From: Ferribacterium limneticum
GTDB taxonomy: Bacteria; Pseudomonadota; Gammaproteobacteria; Burkholderiales; Rhodocyclaceae
DNA: 64,000 bases
NCBI RefSeq assembly: GCF_020510565.1
Contig: NZ_CP075189.1
Coordinates: forward strand, 2,588,501-2,652,500
Reading direction: 5' to 3'
Shown: positions 15,709 to 25,387 of the stretch, one piece after another
Numbering within the stretch: the stretch's first letter is position 1
Layout: every line of letters starts with the position of its first letter
Notes under the pieces: generated by a model
Database searches by the model: none
What the model was told of the DNA's origin: nothing
Seen by the model: the letters and a program-made list of their open reading frames with translations, nothing else
Position numbers and translations under genes: made by a program

Positions 15709-18084
15709 TCAGGCCTTCTTGTGACTCGCCAGTTGCGTCCACGTGTCGACCACGGTATCCGGGTTCAGCGAGATGCTGCTGATGCCCTGATCCATCAGCC
15801 ATTCGGCCAGATCGGGGTGGTCGGACGGGCCTTGGCCGCAGATGCCGATGTATTTGCCCATCTTGTTGGCGGCCGAGATCGCCATCGAGAGCAGCATCTT
15901 GACGGCCGGGTCGCGTTCGTCGAAGAGGTTGGCGACGAGGCCGGAGTCGCGGTCGAGGCCGAGGGTGAGCTGGGTCAGGTCGTTCGAGCCGATCGAGAAG
16001 CCGTCGAAGATCTTGAGGAAATCTTCGGCCAGCAGCGCGTTGGACGGGATTTCGCACATCATGATGAGCTTGAGGTCGTTCTCGCCCTGCTTGAGGCCAT
16101 GTTCAGCCAGCAGATCGACGACGCCCTGGCCTTCGCCGACGGTGCGGACAAACGGCACCATCAGTTGCACGTTGGTCAGGCCCATTTCTTCGCGGACCTT
16201 CTTCATGGCGCGGCATTCCATCTCGAAACAGTCGCGGAAGGACTGGGCGATGTAACGAGAGGCGCCGCGGAAGCCGAGCATCGGGTTTTCTTCTTCCGGC
16301 TCGTAGAGCTCGCCGCCGAGCAGCTTGCGGTACTCGTTGGACTTGAAGTCGGAGAGACGGACGATGACCGGGTTCGGCCAGAAGGCGGCGGCGATGGTGG
16401 ACACGCCTTCAACCAGCTTCTCGACGAAGAATTCCTTCGGCGAAGCGTAGCCACGGGCGCGGCGCTTGATTTCGTCGCGCTTCGAAGCCGGCAGACGCTC
16501 GACGTCGAGGATGGCCTTGGGGTGGATGCCGATGACGTTGTTGATGATGAACTCGACGCGGGCCAGACCGACGCCGGCGTTTGGCAGTTGGGCGAATTCG
16601 AAGGCCAGTTCCGGGTTGCCGACGTTCATCATGACCTTGACCGGGACGTCCGGCATGGCGGTGATATCGCGCGTCGTGACTTCGAAATCGAGGCTGCCGC
16701 GATAGACGTGGCCGGTGTCGCCTTCTGTACAGGATGCCGTGACGATTTCGCCTTCGGTCAGCGTTTCGGTGGCGTCACCGCAACCGACGATGGCCGGGAT
16801 GCCCAGTTCGCGGGCGATGATGGCGGCGTGGCAGGTCCGGCCGCCACGGTTGGTGACGATGGCCGAAGCGCGCTTCATGACCGGTTCCCAGTTCGGGTCG
16901 GTCATGTCGGCAACGAGCACGTCACCCGGCTTGACCTGGTCCATTTCCTTCGGGTCCTTGACGATGCGGACCGGGCCGACACCGATCTTCTGACCGATGG
17001 CGCGGCCGGAAGCGAGCACCTTGGAGAAGGACTTGAGCTTGAATTTTTCAACCTTGCCGGCCCCGGCCTGCGACTGCACGGTTTCCGGACGGGCTTGCAG
17101 GATGTAGAGCTTGCCGTCGATACCATCCTTGCCCCACTCGATGTCCATCGGACGACCGTAGTGCTTTTCGATGATCATGGCGTAGCGGGCCAGTTCCATG
17201 ACTTCTTCGTCATTGAGCGAGAACTGGTGGCGCAGGGATTCTTCGACTTCCTCGGTGATCACCGACTTGCCGGCGACCTTTTCAGCCGAGAAGGTCATCT
17301 TGATCATCTTGGAACCGAGGTTGCGACGCACGACGGCATGCTTGCCAGCGGCCAGCATGGGCTTGTGCACGTAGAACTCGTCCGGATTGACGGCGCCCTG
17401 AACGACCGTTTCGCCGAGGCCGTAGCTTGAGGTCACGAAGACGGCATCACGGAAACCGGATTCGGTGTCGAGCGTGAACATCACGCCGGCGGCGCCCTTG
17501 TCCGAGCGAACCATGCGCTGGATACCGGCCGACAGGGCGACGTCGGCATGGACGAAGCCTTTGTGCACGCGGTAGGAAATGGCGCGGTCGTTGTACAGGG
17601 AAGCGAACACTTCCTTGATGGCGTGCAGGATGTTTTCCAGGCCGACGATGTTCAGGAAGGTTTCCTGCTGACCGGCAAAGGAAGCGTCCGGCAAGTCTTC
17701 AGCGGTAGCCGAGGAGCGCACGGCGAAGGACATGTCGGTAGTCGAATCGGCGACCAGGCGCTGGTACTGCTCGGTGATGGCGATGGTCAGGTCCATCGGG
17801 AACGGGGTGTCCATGATCCATTGGCGGATCTCGGCACCGGTCTTGACCAGGGTATTGACGTCATCGACATCGAGCACGTCGAGCACCGCGTTGATCTTGG
17901 CGTCGAGGCCGGACTGGGCGAGAAAATCGCGGTAGGCCTGGGCCGTCGTGGCGAAGCCGCCCGGCACGCGAACGCCGGTGTCAGCCAACTGGCTGATCAT
18001 TTCACCGAGGGAAGAATTCTTGCCGCCGACTTTGTCGACGTCGTTCATTCGGAGTTTTTCGAAAGGTAGGACGAGCGGTTCCAT
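15709..18084 (-). CDS. ppsA: Phosphoenolpyruvate synthase
   Basis: 791 residues, the usual length. The N-terminal ATP-binding domain starts [20 protein letters not shown]; the swivelling domain carries the phosphorylated His in [20 protein letters not shown], and the C-terminal PEP/pyruvate barrel contains the GLARVEFI and [17 protein letters not shown] motifs. It converts pyruvate and ATP to PEP, AMP and phosphate, the entry into gluconeogenesis from lactate or pyruvate. It lies 32 bases downstream of the LldR-like regulator on the same strand with no room for a full promoter, so regulator and enzyme are probably co-transcribed. Its own regulator ppsR is at 28716. Confidence 0.97.
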   Translation of the reverse strand: MEPLVLPFEKLRMNDVDKVGGKNSSLGEMISQLADTGVRVPGGFATTAQAYRDFLAQSGLDAKINAVLDVLDVDDVNTLVKTGAEIRQWIMDTPFPMDLTIAITEQYQRLVADSTTDMSFAVRSSATAEDLPDASFAGQQETFLNIVGLENILHAIKEVFASLYNDRAISYRVHKGFVHADVALSAGIQRMVRSDKGAAGVMFTLDTESGFRDAVFVTSSYGLGETVVQGAVNPDEFYVHKPMLAAGKHAVVRRNLGSKMIKMTFSAEKVAGKSVITEEVEESLRHQFSLNDEEVMELARYAMIIEKHYGRPMDIEWGKDGIDGKLYILQARPETVQSQAGAGKVEKFKLKSFSKVLASGRAIGQKIGVGPVRIVKDPKEMDQVKPGDVLVADMTDPNWEPVMKRASAIVTNRGGRTCHAAIIARELGIPAIVGCGDATETLTEGEIVTASCTEGDTGHVYRGSLDFEVTTRDITAMPDVPVKVMMNVGNPELAFEFAQLPNAGVGLARVEFIINNVIGIHPKAILDVERLPASKRDEIKRRARGYASPKEFFVEKLVEGVSTIAAAFWPNPVIVRLSDFKSNEYRKLLGGELYEPEEENPMLGFRGASRYIAQSFRDCFEMECRAMKKVREEMGLTNVQLMVPFVRTVGEGQGVVDLLAEHGLKQGENDLKLIMMCEIPSNALLAEDFLKIFDGFSIGSNDLTQLTLGLDRDSGLVANLFDERDPAVKMLLSMAISAANKMGKYIGICGQGPSDHPDLAEWLMDQGISSISLNPDTVVDTWTQLASHKKA

Positions 18085-18116
18085 GGGGGTTCCTTGCAGG
18101 AAAGTTGAATTGAAAA

Positions 18117-18905
18117 TCAGGAAGTGGAGTCGGAAAAATCAGGACTGAGACGACGGGCAGCCGTTTCGCGGCGGGCGACGCTGCGCAGGGTTTGGGCCAG
18201 CGTTTCGCGGACGAAATCGATGTGCGTTTCGGCGGCAGCGCGGGCAGCCTGCGGCTTGCGCCCGGCAATCGCCTCGTAGATGGCGGCGTGCTGGCTCTTG
18301 AGCAAGGCGCCGGCCGCCGGCACGGTTTTCAGTTCGCCCAGATTGAGGCGGATGTTGTCGTGCATGAGGCGCAGCAGGGCCGAAGACAGATGGCCAAGCA
18401 GCGCATTGTGGGCAGCCTCGCCGACGGCCTGATGAAAGGCGATATCGGCCTCGGAGCGCTGATCCATGTTTTCGTTGGTAAAGGTCGCATTCAGTGCGGC
18501 GAAGCGCTGGCCGAGTCGCGTCAAGTCAGCTTCGGTGGCGCGCTCGGCGGCCCACTCGGCGGCCTGGCCTTCGAGCATGCGGCGGAATTCGAGCATGTCT
18601 TCGCGCAGGTTCGGATGGCTGCCCATCATGTCCTGCCACGGGTCGAAAAAAGTCGCTTCGAGCGCATTGGTGACGTACGTGCCGCCGCCCTGCTTGCTCT
18701 GTACCATGCCCTTGGATGCCAGTTTCTGGATCGCTTCACGCAGCGACGGACGCGAGACGCCAAACTCGGTCGCCAGTTCGCGCTCCGGCGGCAGGCGGTC
18801 GCCGGATTTCAGCGAGCCTTCCAGAATGCGGCGCTCCAACGAAGCAGCGACGGCATCGGAAATACGCGGGACCTGCACTTTATTGAGGGGCATCGGGCTC
18901 GGCAT
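18117..18905 (-). CDS. FadR/GntR-family regulator, LldR/GlcC-like
   Basis: A GntR-type winged helix ([40 protein letters not shown] and [14 protein letters not shown]) is followed by a helical FCD effector domain with the expected metal-binding residues ([33 protein letters not shown]). These features and the neighbouring lut genes point to a lactate or 2-hydroxyacid sensor such as LldR. An ATG at 18923 also opens the frame, but the TGGTAAGACCA operator then falls inside the coding sequence; I prefer 18905 (or 18893). The gene runs directly into ppsA and is divergent from lutA. Confidence 0.88.
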   Translation of the reverse strand: MPSPMPLNKVQVPRISDAVAASLERRILEGSLKSGDRLPPERELATEFGVSRPSLREAIQKLASKGMVQSKQGGGTYVTNALEATFFDPWQDMMGSHPNLREDMLEFRRMLEGQAAEWAAERATEADLTRLGQRFAALNATFTNENMDQRSEADIAFHQAVGEAAHNALLGHLSSALLRLMHDNIRLNLGELKTVPAAGALLKSQHAAIYEAIAGRKPQAARAAAETHIDFVRETLAQTLRSVARRETAARRLSPDFSDSTS

Positions 18906-18908
18906 GAT

Positions 18909-18919
18909 TGGTAAGACCA
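18909..18919. promoter_or_regulatory. Putative LldR-type operator, regulator side
   Basis: TGGTAAGACCA matches the TGGT-N3-ACCA operator of the FadR/PdhR/LldR subfamily and is the reverse complement of TGGTCTTACCA found upstream of lutA. It sits at the 5' end of the regulator gene and suggests autoregulation that would extend to ppsA. Confidence 0.75.
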
Positions 18920-18975
18920 GCACATTCTAATCAGCGTTTCGGCAAAGTGCAAGCGTAGGATATTCCCTTAGTTTA

Positions 18976-19004
18976 TTGACTAAGTCACGGTATTCACGTA
19001 AATT
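18976..19004 (+). promoter_or_regulatory. Candidate lutACB promoter
   Basis: TTGACT (18976-18981) and TAAATT (18999-19004) are 17 bases apart. The predicted start near 19011 lies just before the operator at 19022-19032, so bound repressor would block initiation or early elongation. An inverted repeat CTTAGT-N6-ACTAAG (18967-18984) overlaps the -35 box. Confidence 0.6.
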
Positions 19005-19021
19005 TTCACCTACACGAATAT

Positions 19022-19032
19022 TGGTCTTACCA
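19022..19032. promoter_or_regulatory. Putative LldR-type operator, lut side
   Basis: TGGTCTTACCA, preceded by AT and followed by TTT, matches the FadR-subfamily operator and mirrors the site at 18909-18919. It is located between the candidate promoter and the lutA start. Confidence 0.78.
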
Positions 19033-19065
19033 TTTTACCGTTAAATAATTCACAACGGAGACAAG

Positions 19066-19848
19066 ATGAAACAAGCGGAATCCGCAGTAGCACGGCCTGG
19101 CGACGTTTATTTTTTTGCCACCTGTGTCGTCGACCAGTTCTTTCCCGGCGCCGGGATGGATGCCATCACCCTGCTTGAACGCCAAGGCATCCGCGTGCAC
19201 TTTCCCGAAGAGCAGACTTGCTGCGGTCAACCGGCGTATACGAGCGGTTTTCCTGACGAGGCACGCAAGGTTGCGGCGCATCAATTGACGCTGTTTCCGA
19301 ATGACTGGCCCGTGGTCGTTCCCTCCGGCTCCTGCGCCGGCATGATGAAGCACCACTACCCGACGCTGTTCGCTGCCGATCCGGTGCGCAAGGCCCAGGC
19401 CGAAGCGCTCTCTTCACGCATCTACGAGTTGACGGACTTTCTGGTCAATGTCCTGAATTTCCAGCCGGAAGACAAGGGCAGCGACTGCACGGTTGTCCTG
19501 CATACCTCATGCTCGGCTCGTCGCGAAATGGGTGTGCATCTGACCGGGCGCAAGCTGCTTGGCGGTCTTGGCAAAGTGACCGTGGCGCAACAGGATCACG
19601 AATCGGAATGCTGCGGGTTCGGCGGCACCTTCTCGGTCAAGCAGCCTGAAATTTCCGGGGCGATGGTTGAGGACAAGGTCAAGGCCTTGAAGGCGACCGG
19701 CGCCGAACGCGTGGTCAGCGCCGATTGCGGCTGCCTCATGAACATCCTCGGCCACGCCGCCTGGAAAGATGAACAGGAAGGCCGCAAGACGCCGAGCCTG
19801 CCGGGTGAACACATCGCCAGCTTTTTGCTGCGGAGGACTTCGAAATGA
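19066..19848 (+). CDS. lutA: Lactate utilization protein A (Fe-S oxidoreductase subunit)
   Basis: 260 residues with two CCG-type cysteine domains: CCGQPAYTSGF near residue 50, CSARREMGVH in the middle, then ECCGFGGTFSVKQPE and CGCLMNILG. This is the LutA/LldE pattern also seen in GlcF and heterodisulfide reductase subunits. With LutB and LutC it forms a cytoplasmic complex oxidising L-lactate to pyruvate. The start ATG follows GGAGACAAG. The lutC start overlaps the lutA stop, so the operon is tightly coupled. Confidence 0.92.
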   Translation: MKQAESAVARPGDVYFFATCVVDQFFPGAGMDAITLLERQGIRVHFPEEQTCCGQPAYTSGFPDEARKVAAHQLTLFPNDWPVVVPSGSCAGMMKHHYPTLFAADPVRKAQAEALSSRIYELTDFLVNVLNFQPEDKGSDCTVVLHTSCSARREMGVHLTGRKLLGGLGKVTVAQQDHESECCGFGGTFSVKQPEISGAMVEDKVKALKATGAERVVSADCGCLMNILGHAAWKDEQEGRKTPSLPGEHIASFLLRRTSK

Positions 19849-20513
19849 GCGCCCGTGACCGGATTCTTGGCAAATTGAAGGCGACCATGCCTGCGACTGC
19901 ACCGGCCCTGCCCGATGTCGGCGGCTGGTTTGCCACGCATCGCGTAGTTGAATCATCAGCCGACAAGGCCAAGCGCTTCCGTGCCTGCATCGAACTGGCG
20001 CACGCCGAAGTGCATGCGGTGACATCCGCCAACTGGCTGGCCAAACTGCTTGAAGTCCTGCGCGCCAAGCAGATCGACAAACTGCTGGTTGCGGAAGAAA
20101 CGGCGCATGGCGAAGCCGTGCTCAACGACTTCCCGCGTCACGGCATCGACTGCCAGACCTACGACCTGCCCATCGAAGCCTGGAAGTCGGAAATGTTCCA
20201 GCAGACGCCGGCCAGCCTGACGGTTGCCCGCGCCGCCATCGCCGAAACCGGAACACTGATCCTGTGGCCGAATGCCGACGAGCCGCGCCTGATGTCACTG
20301 GTGCCGCCGGTGCATATCGTGCTGCTCGACGCCGGCAAAATCTACAACACCTTTTTCGAAGCGATGCAGACGGAAGGCTGGGCCAATGGCCTGCCAACCA
20401 ATTCGCTGCTCATCTCCGGCCCGTCGAAAACAGCCGACATCCAGCAGACGCTGGCCTACGGTGCGCATGGTCCGAAGGAACTGGTCGTGCTGATGATCGG
20501 AGACGAACAATGA
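19845..20513 (+). CDS. lutC: Lactate utilization protein C (LUD domain)
   Basis: 222 residues forming a LUD domain like LutC/LldG. Landmarks are SARDRILGKLKATMP at the start, SLTVARAAIAETGTLILWPN in the core and PPVHIVLLDAGKI, which mirrors a similar stretch in LutB. It overlaps lutA by four bases and lutB by four bases. The precise role of LutC is unresolved, but it is required with LutA and LutB for lactate growth in Bacillus. The order A-C-B differs from the Bacillus A-B-C order. Confidence 0.92.
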   Translation: MSARDRILGKLKATMPATAPALPDVGGWFATHRVVESSADKAKRFRACIELAHAEVHAVTSANWLAKLLEVLRAKQIDKLLVAEETAHGEAVLNDFPRHGIDCQTYDLPIEAWKSEMFQQTPASLTVARAAIAETGTLILWPNADEPRLMSLVPPVHIVLLDAGKIYNTFFEAMQTEGWANGLPTNSLLISGPSKTADIQQTLAYGAHGPKELVVLMIGDEQ

Positions 20514-21943
20514 GCGAGCACATCCTGCAATTCAAGCCCTCGGAGGGCTTCCGCGCCCGCTCCAAGGCCGTCGTCGACAACCCCTTCCTGCGCCAGAGTT
20601 TCCGCGGCGCGATGGATTTCCTGATGAGCAAGCGCGCGGCGCAGTTTCCCGATTCGGAAGAACTGGAAAGCCTGCGCACGCTGGGCGAGAGCATCCGCCA
20701 ATACAATCTGGCCAAACTGCCGACGCTGCTTGAACAACTCGAAGCCAACCTGACCCGCAACGGTATCCAGGTCCATTGGGCCGAGACCCCGGACGAAGCC
20801 AACGCCATCATCCTCGGCATCTGCCAGGCGCGCAGTGCCAAGCTGATGGTCAAGGGCAAGTCGATGGTCAGCGAGGAAATCGAGCTTAACCACGCCGCCG
20901 AAGCGGCCGGAATCGGCGCGCTGGAATCGGACATGGGCGAGTACATCGTCCAGCTGGCGGGAGAGAAGCCGTCGCACATCATCATGCCGGCCATCCACAA
21001 GACCAAGGAGGAAATCGCCCGCCTCTTCGCCGACAAGGTCGAAGGCGTCGATTACACCGACAACGTCGATGCGTTGATCCAGATCGGCCGCAACGTGCTG
21101 CGGCAGAAATTTCTGGAGGCTGACATCGGCCTCTCCGGCGTCAATTTCGCCGTCGCCGAAACCGGCACGCTGTGTCTGGTCGAGAACGAAGGCAATGGCC
21201 GGATGTGCACCACGGCACCGCCGGTGCATATCGCCATCACAGGCATCGAGAAGATTGTCGAGAAACTCGAACACGTGCCGCCGCTGCTCTCGCTCCTGAC
21301 CCGCTCGGCCACCGGCCAGAACATCTCGACCTACTTCAACATGATCTCCAGCCCGCGCAAGCCGGGCGAGAAGGATGGTCCGAGCGAAGTGCATCTGGTC
21401 CTGCTCGACAATGGCCGGTCACAAGCCTATGCCGACGAGCAGTTGCGCAAGACGCTGCAGTGCATTCGCTGCGGGGCGTGCATGAATCACTGCCCGGTTT
21501 ATACGCGGATTGGTGGTCATGCCTACGGGACGACCTACCCGGGGCCGATCGGCAAGATCATTTCGCCGCATATGCTGGGGCTGGAGGCGACTTCTACGAT
21601 GGCCACTGCATCCTCGTTGTGCGGGGCTTGCGGGGAAGTTTGTCCGGTGAAGATTCCGATTCCGGAGTTGCTAATGCGTTTGCGGGAGGAGGCGTTTACC
21701 GCGCCGCATGCGAATCCTTCGATGGTTGGTCAGGGGGCGGGGTATAGCTGGTTGATGACTTCTGTCTGGAAGGGATGGGCTGCTGTGTATCGGTCGCCTT
21801 CTTTGTACGGCGTAGCTACCTGGTTGGGGAGTCGGTTTTCGTGGCTGATGCCTTCGAAGCAAGGGGCGTGGACTTCAGTTCGGGTGCCGTTGAAGCCGGC
21901 GCCTCGGCGGTTGCGGGATATGTTGAAGGAACGCGGGGAATGA
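20510..21943 (+). CDS. lutB: Lactate utilization protein B (Fe-S protein)
   Basis: 477 residues. The N-terminal LUD-like domain (NFAVAETGTLCLVENEGNGR) is followed by two ferredoxin-like 4Fe-4S motifs, CIRCGACMNHCPVY and CGACGEVCPVKI, and a basic C-terminus. It is the LutB/LldF subunit of the L-lactate oxidation complex. The start ATG overlaps the lutC stop; a longer upstream frame was discarded as a shadow. From about 21470 the synonymous codon use looks less GC-biased than the first two thirds of the gene, next to the big inverted repeat downstream. Confidence 0.93.
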   Translation: MSEHILQFKPSEGFRARSKAVVDNPFLRQSFRGAMDFLMSKRAAQFPDSEELESLRTLGESIRQYNLAKLPTLLEQLEANLTRNGIQVHWAETPDEANAIILGICQARSAKLMVKGKSMVSEEIELNHAAEAAGIGALESDMGEYIVQLAGEKPSHIIMPAIHKTKEEIARLFADKVEGVDYTDNVDALIQIGRNVLRQKFLEADIGLSGVNFAVAETGTLCLVENEGNGRMCTTAPPVHIAITGIEKIVEKLEHVPPLLSLLTRSATGQNISTYFNMISSPRKPGEKDGPSEVHLVLLDNGRSQAYADEQLRKTLQCIRCGACMNHCPVYTRIGGHAYGTTYPGPIGKIISPHMLGLEATSTMATASSLCGACGEVCPVKIPIPELLMRLREEAFTAPHANPSMVGQGAGYSWLMTSVWKGWAAVYRSPSLYGVATWLGSRFSWLMPSKQGAWTSVRVPLKPAPRRLRDMLKERGE

Positions 21944-21957
21944 CGTTTTCCCTTGCC

Positions 21958-22178
21958 GATTGGCATGGGGTTCCGCCTTGCTGGCGGGCGTACTTTCTTT
22001 TGCTTCGCCAAAAGAAAGTAGCCAAAGAAAAGGCGACCCCGGGGGCGGCGCCGGCTACGCCGGTCCCTTGCGCTACTCGGAACGCCGGGCGGCTGGCTAA
22101 ACTCGCCTGCGGCTCAAACAACGCCAGCCGACTGCCCCCGGCATTCCTGCGTTGCTCAGCGCCTTCCACGGGGACCCC
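21958..22178 (+). repeat. Left arm of a large inverted repeat
   Basis: About 220 bases that are homologous, in opposite orientation, to 22299-22517. It contains a perfect 12-bp stem hairpin at 21991-22020 (TACTTTCTTTTG with its complement around CTTCGC). Similar TTTGCTTCGCCAAAAG elements are widespread in proteobacterial intergenic DNA. Short frames inside it are not genes. Confidence 0.8.
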
Positions 22179-22217
22179 AAAAACGTCCGCGCTCAGCATT
22201 TCGTCGCAAAAAACCGG

Positions 22218-22256
22218 TTTCCACGGTCAACTGGAAAAAACGGCCAAAAATGAAAA
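22218..22256 (-). repeat. Dispersed element, copy 4 (AGTTGACCGTGG)
   Basis: Core variant at 22221-22232 on the minus strand, followed on the plus strand by A6, CGGCC and A5, i.e. both tracts present. It lies in the 120-base centre between the two arms of the large inverted repeat. Confidence 0.85.
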
Positions 22257-22298
22257 GTGCTGTTTTGACACCCACGCTCAACTCCGGATCGTTTCACC

Positions 22299-22517
22299 GG
22301 GCCCCTTGAGAGGTGCCGAGCAACGCAGGGGCTGGCGGATAAAGGGCGAGGACTGTCTGAGGGCGAAGCCCGAGTTCCGCAGCCCCCGCCAGTCCCGAGT
22401 AGCACAGGGAACCGGCGCAGCCGGCACCGACCCAGGGTCGCCTTCTTTTTGCTTACTTTTTCTTGGCGAAGCAAGAAAAAGTAAGACGCCCCTCAAGGGC
22501 GGAACCCAACGCCAATC
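22299..22517 (-). repeat. Right arm of the large inverted repeat
   Basis: The reverse complement matches 21958-22178 over its length with scattered differences. It carries its own hairpin, TTACTTTTTCTTG at 22453-22465 paired with 22472-22484 around GCGAAG. Together with the left arm it accounts for the 600-base gap between lutB and the next gene. Confidence 0.8.
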
Positions 22518-22547
22518 AAGCGCCAAAGCTTGAGGAGACACACACCC

Positions 22548-25313
22548 ATGAGCGACCTCATCCACGCCCTGAGCGACCACCTCCCGCCGCACCAGATCAT
22601 CGTCGATGACCTGCGCCGTTTGGCCTACGGCACCGACGCCAGCTTCTACCGCCTGACGCCCGAGGTGATCGCCGTCATCGAAAACGAGGCAGAAGCACGC
22701 CAGGTGCTGCTGACCGCCAAACAACACAACCGCCCCGTCACCTTCCGGGCCGCCGGAACCAGTCTTTCCGGCCAGGCCATCACCAATGGCATCCTCGCCC
22801 TGATCGGCGAAGGTTTCGCCACCTACGAACAAAATGCCGACGCCAGCAAGGTCAAGGTCGGCCCCGGCATCATCGGCGGCGAAGTGAACCGCCGGCTCGC
22901 CCCGTTCGGCAAAAAGATCGGCCCCGATCCGGCCTCCATCGGCGCCGCCAAGATCGGCGGCATCGCTGCCAACAACGCTTCCGGCATGTGCTGCGGCACA
23001 GCGCAGAACAGCTACCGGACGCTGGCCGGCATGCGCGTCATGCTGGCTGACGGCAGCGTGCTCGACACCGAGGATCACCTGAGCGTCGATGCTTTCTCGA
23101 AGAGCCACGCCGTGCTGCTCGGCGAACTCGAGCGTCTGGGTCGCGACACGCGCAACAACACCAAGCTGGCCGAACGCATCCGCCACAAGTTCAAGATCAA
23201 GAACACGACCGGCTACAGCCTCAATGCGCTGATCGATTACGAAGACCCGATCGACATCCTGTCGCACCTGATGATCGGCTCCGAAGGCACGCTCGGCTTC
23301 ATCTCGCGCATCACTTACAACACCGTCGTCGACGACCCGTTCAAGGCCTCGGCGCTGGTTTTCTTCCCGGACATCCGCACCGCCTGCGAAGCCGTCATCC
23401 GCCTCAAGCCACAGCCGGTGTCGGCCGTCGAACTGCTCGACCGCCCTGCCCTGCACTCGGTCGAAAACAAGCCCGGCCTGCCGGCCATCATGCGCGAACT
23501 GGGCGAGGAAGCCGCCGCGCTGCTCATCGAAGTCCGCGCTGCCACGGTCGACGGGATAAATGAGCGAATTTCGCAAGTTCATGCTGCGATGGAAGGCGTC
23601 GCCACCGTCGAGCCGATGGTGTTCTCGACCGATCCAGCGACCTGCGAGATGTACTGGAAAGTCCGCAAGGGCACCTTCCCGGCCGTTGGCGCCATGCGCC
23701 GCACGGGCACCACGGTGCTCATCGAGGACGTCGCCTTCCACATCGAGAACCTGGCCGACGCCACGCTCGACCTGCAGGCCCTGCTTCGCCACCACGGTTA
23801 CCACGAGGCGATCATTTTCGGCCACGCGCTGGAAGGCAACCTGCACTTCGTCATCACCCAGGATTTCGGCGATGCCAGCGAAGTCGACCGCTACGCCCGC
23901 TTCATGGACGACCTCTGCCACATGGTCGTCGACAAATACGACGGCTCGCTCAAGGCCGAGCACGGCACCGGCCGCAACATGGCGCCCTTCGTCGAGCTCG
24001 AATGGGGCAAGGAGGCGGCCGACCTGATGCGCCGGATCAAGGCGCTGTTCGACCCGGAAAACCGCCTCAACCCGGGTGTCATCCTCAACGACAACCCACA
24101 CGCCCACCTCGAAAACCTCAAGCCGATGCCGGCCGCCGAAGACATTGTCGACCGCTGCATCGAATGCGGCTTCTGCGAACCACTCTGCCCGTCGCACCGG
24201 CTGACTCTGTCGCCGCGCCAGCGCATCACCAGCGTGCGCGAACTGGCGCGGCGTGCTGCAGCGGGCGAACCAGCCGGCAGCGTCGGCGAGGACTACGCCT
24301 ACATGGGCCTCGACACCTGCGCCGGCTGCGGCCTGTGCTCGACCGCCTGCCCGGTCGGCATCGACACCGGTGACCTGACCCGCCGCCTGCGCGGCCGCAA
24401 GCTGGGCGACACGGCGCGAGCCGTCAACGCGTGGACCGGCGAGCATTTCGGCACGTTGGCCAATGCCTCGCGCCTCGGCCTCAACGTCGGCCACGCTGTT
24501 TCCGGCGTCCTCGGCGACAACTTCCTCGCCCGCATCTCGGGCGGCGCGTGGAAGAAGAACATGCCGCACGCTGGCAAAGCCCCTGTGGCACGGACGACTC
24601 AGGGTGACCCGGTGGTCTACTTCCCGACCTGCGGCGGCCGCATCTTTGGCCCATCGACCGCCGGCGAAAAGCAACTCGGCGACGTCATCCTCGAACTGCT
24701 CACCCGCGCCGGCTATGCACCGATCCTGCCGGAAGGTTTCGACAGCCTGTGCTGCGGCCAGATGCTGGCCAGCAAGGGCATGGCGGAAGAAGCTGACGGC
24801 ATGTCGAACACACTCGAAACAGCGCTCATGAAAGCCTCGCAGAACGGCAAATACCCGGTGATCATGGACGCCAGTGCCTGCTCGGTCCGCATGCAGAAGC
24901 ACCTCGCTGGCCGCCTGAAACTCTACGACTTCCACGAGTTCGCCCATGACGCGCTGCTGCCCCGCCTGATGATCAGCAAGGAGGCAGGCCCCATCGCCCT
25001 GCACGTCAATTGCAGCGTCAGGAAAACCGGTGCCGATGCCAAGCTCAAAACCCTGCTCGCCGCCTGCGTCGAGCAGATCATCGAACCAGCCGGCGTCACC
25101 TGCTGCGGCTTTGCCGGCGACCGCGGCTTTGTCGTGCCTGAACTCAACCGCCACGCCCTGCGCCATATCCACAAGGATCTACCGGCCAACTGCGCCTGCG
25201 GCGTCTCGACCAACCGCACCTGCGAAATCGGCCTGACTGCCGAAACCGGCATCAACTATCAATCCATCGCCTATTTGCTTGAGCGATGCAGCCGCCAACC
25301 TCAAACGTGTTGA
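22548..25313 (+). CDS. D-lactate dehydrogenase-type FAD/Fe-S protein
   Basis: 921 residues fusing a VAO-type FAD domain (RAAGTSLSGQAITNG near residue 70; IAANNASGMCCG near 145; ALEGNLHFVITQDFG in the substrate domain; KAEHGTGRNMAPF) with a C-terminal iron-sulfur module: CIECGFCEPLCP and CAGCGLCSTACP ferredoxin motifs, then CCG-domain repeats (CCGQMLASKGM, CCGFAGDRGFV). This is the Dld-II/YdiJ architecture, which oxidises D-lactate or a related D-2-hydroxyacid and passes electrons to the respiratory chain. Position after lutACB supports D-lactate; 2-hydroxyglutarate is an alternative. It contains a diverged copy of the dispersed element. Confidence 0.88.
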   Translation: MSDLIHALSDHLPPHQIIVDDLRRLAYGTDASFYRLTPEVIAVIENEAEARQVLLTAKQHNRPVTFRAAGTSLSGQAITNGILALIGEGFATYEQNADASKVKVGPGIIGGEVNRRLAPFGKKIGPDPASIGAAKIGGIAANNASGMCCGTAQNSYRTLAGMRVMLADGSVLDTEDHLSVDAFSKSHAVLLGELERLGRDTRNNTKLAERIRHKFKIKNTTGYSLNALIDYEDPIDILSHLMIGSEGTLGFISRITYNTVVDDPFKASALVFFPDIRTACEAVIRLKPQPVSAVELLDRPALHSVENKPGLPAIMRELGEEAAALLIEVRAATVDGINERISQVHAAMEGVATVEPMVFSTDPATCEMYWKVRKGTFPAVGAMRRTGTTVLIEDVAFHIENLADATLDLQALLRHHGYHEAIIFGHALEGNLHFVITQDFGDASEVDRYARFMDDLCHMVVDKYDGSLKAEHGTGRNMAPFVELEWGKEAADLMRRIKALFDPENRLNPGVILNDNPHAHLENLKPMPAAEDIVDRCIECGFCEPLCPSHRLTLSPRQRITSVRELARRAAAGEPAGSVGEDYAYMGLDTCAGCGLCSTACPVGIDTGDLTRRLRGRKLGDTARAVNAWTGEHFGTLANASRLGLNVGHAVSGVLGDNFLARISGGAWKKNMPHAGKAPVARTTQGDPVVYFPTCGGRIFGPSTAGEKQLGDVILELLTRAGYAPILPEGFDSLCCGQMLASKGMAEEADGMSNTLETALMKASQNGKYPVIMDASACSVRMQKHLAGRLKLYDFHEFAHDALLPRLMISKEAGPIALHVNCSVRKTGADAKLKTLLAACVEQIIEPAGVTCCGFAGDRGFVVPELNRHALRHIHKDLPANCACGVSTNRTCEIGLTAETGINYQSIAYLLERCSRQPQTC
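23542..23575 (-). repeat. Dispersed element, diverged copy in the D-lactate gene
   Basis: CCACGGTCGACGGGATAAAT at 23542-23561 differs from the core by one base (TCGAC for TCAAC) and is followed by an A/T-rich block at the usual distance. The coding strand reads ATVDGINERISQV, close to the ATVNRK peptides made by other copies. Confidence 0.45.
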
Positions 25314-25387
25314 GGATTTCCCTAACAGCGCAAACTCAAGCGAATTGCTAAGTTACGCCCGATCAAACAAATTCAAGGAGAACACCC

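Noticed and set aside
19224-19240. CGGTCAACCGG in lutA resembling the dispersed element
   Set aside because: It encodes the conserved CCGQP of the CCG domain and lacks the A/T tracts, so protein conservation explains it.
22193-22474. Open frames inside the large inverted repeat
   Set aside because: They lie within repeat arms, have no ribosome site, and carry Arg/Ala/Pro-rich peptides typical of GC-rich noise.
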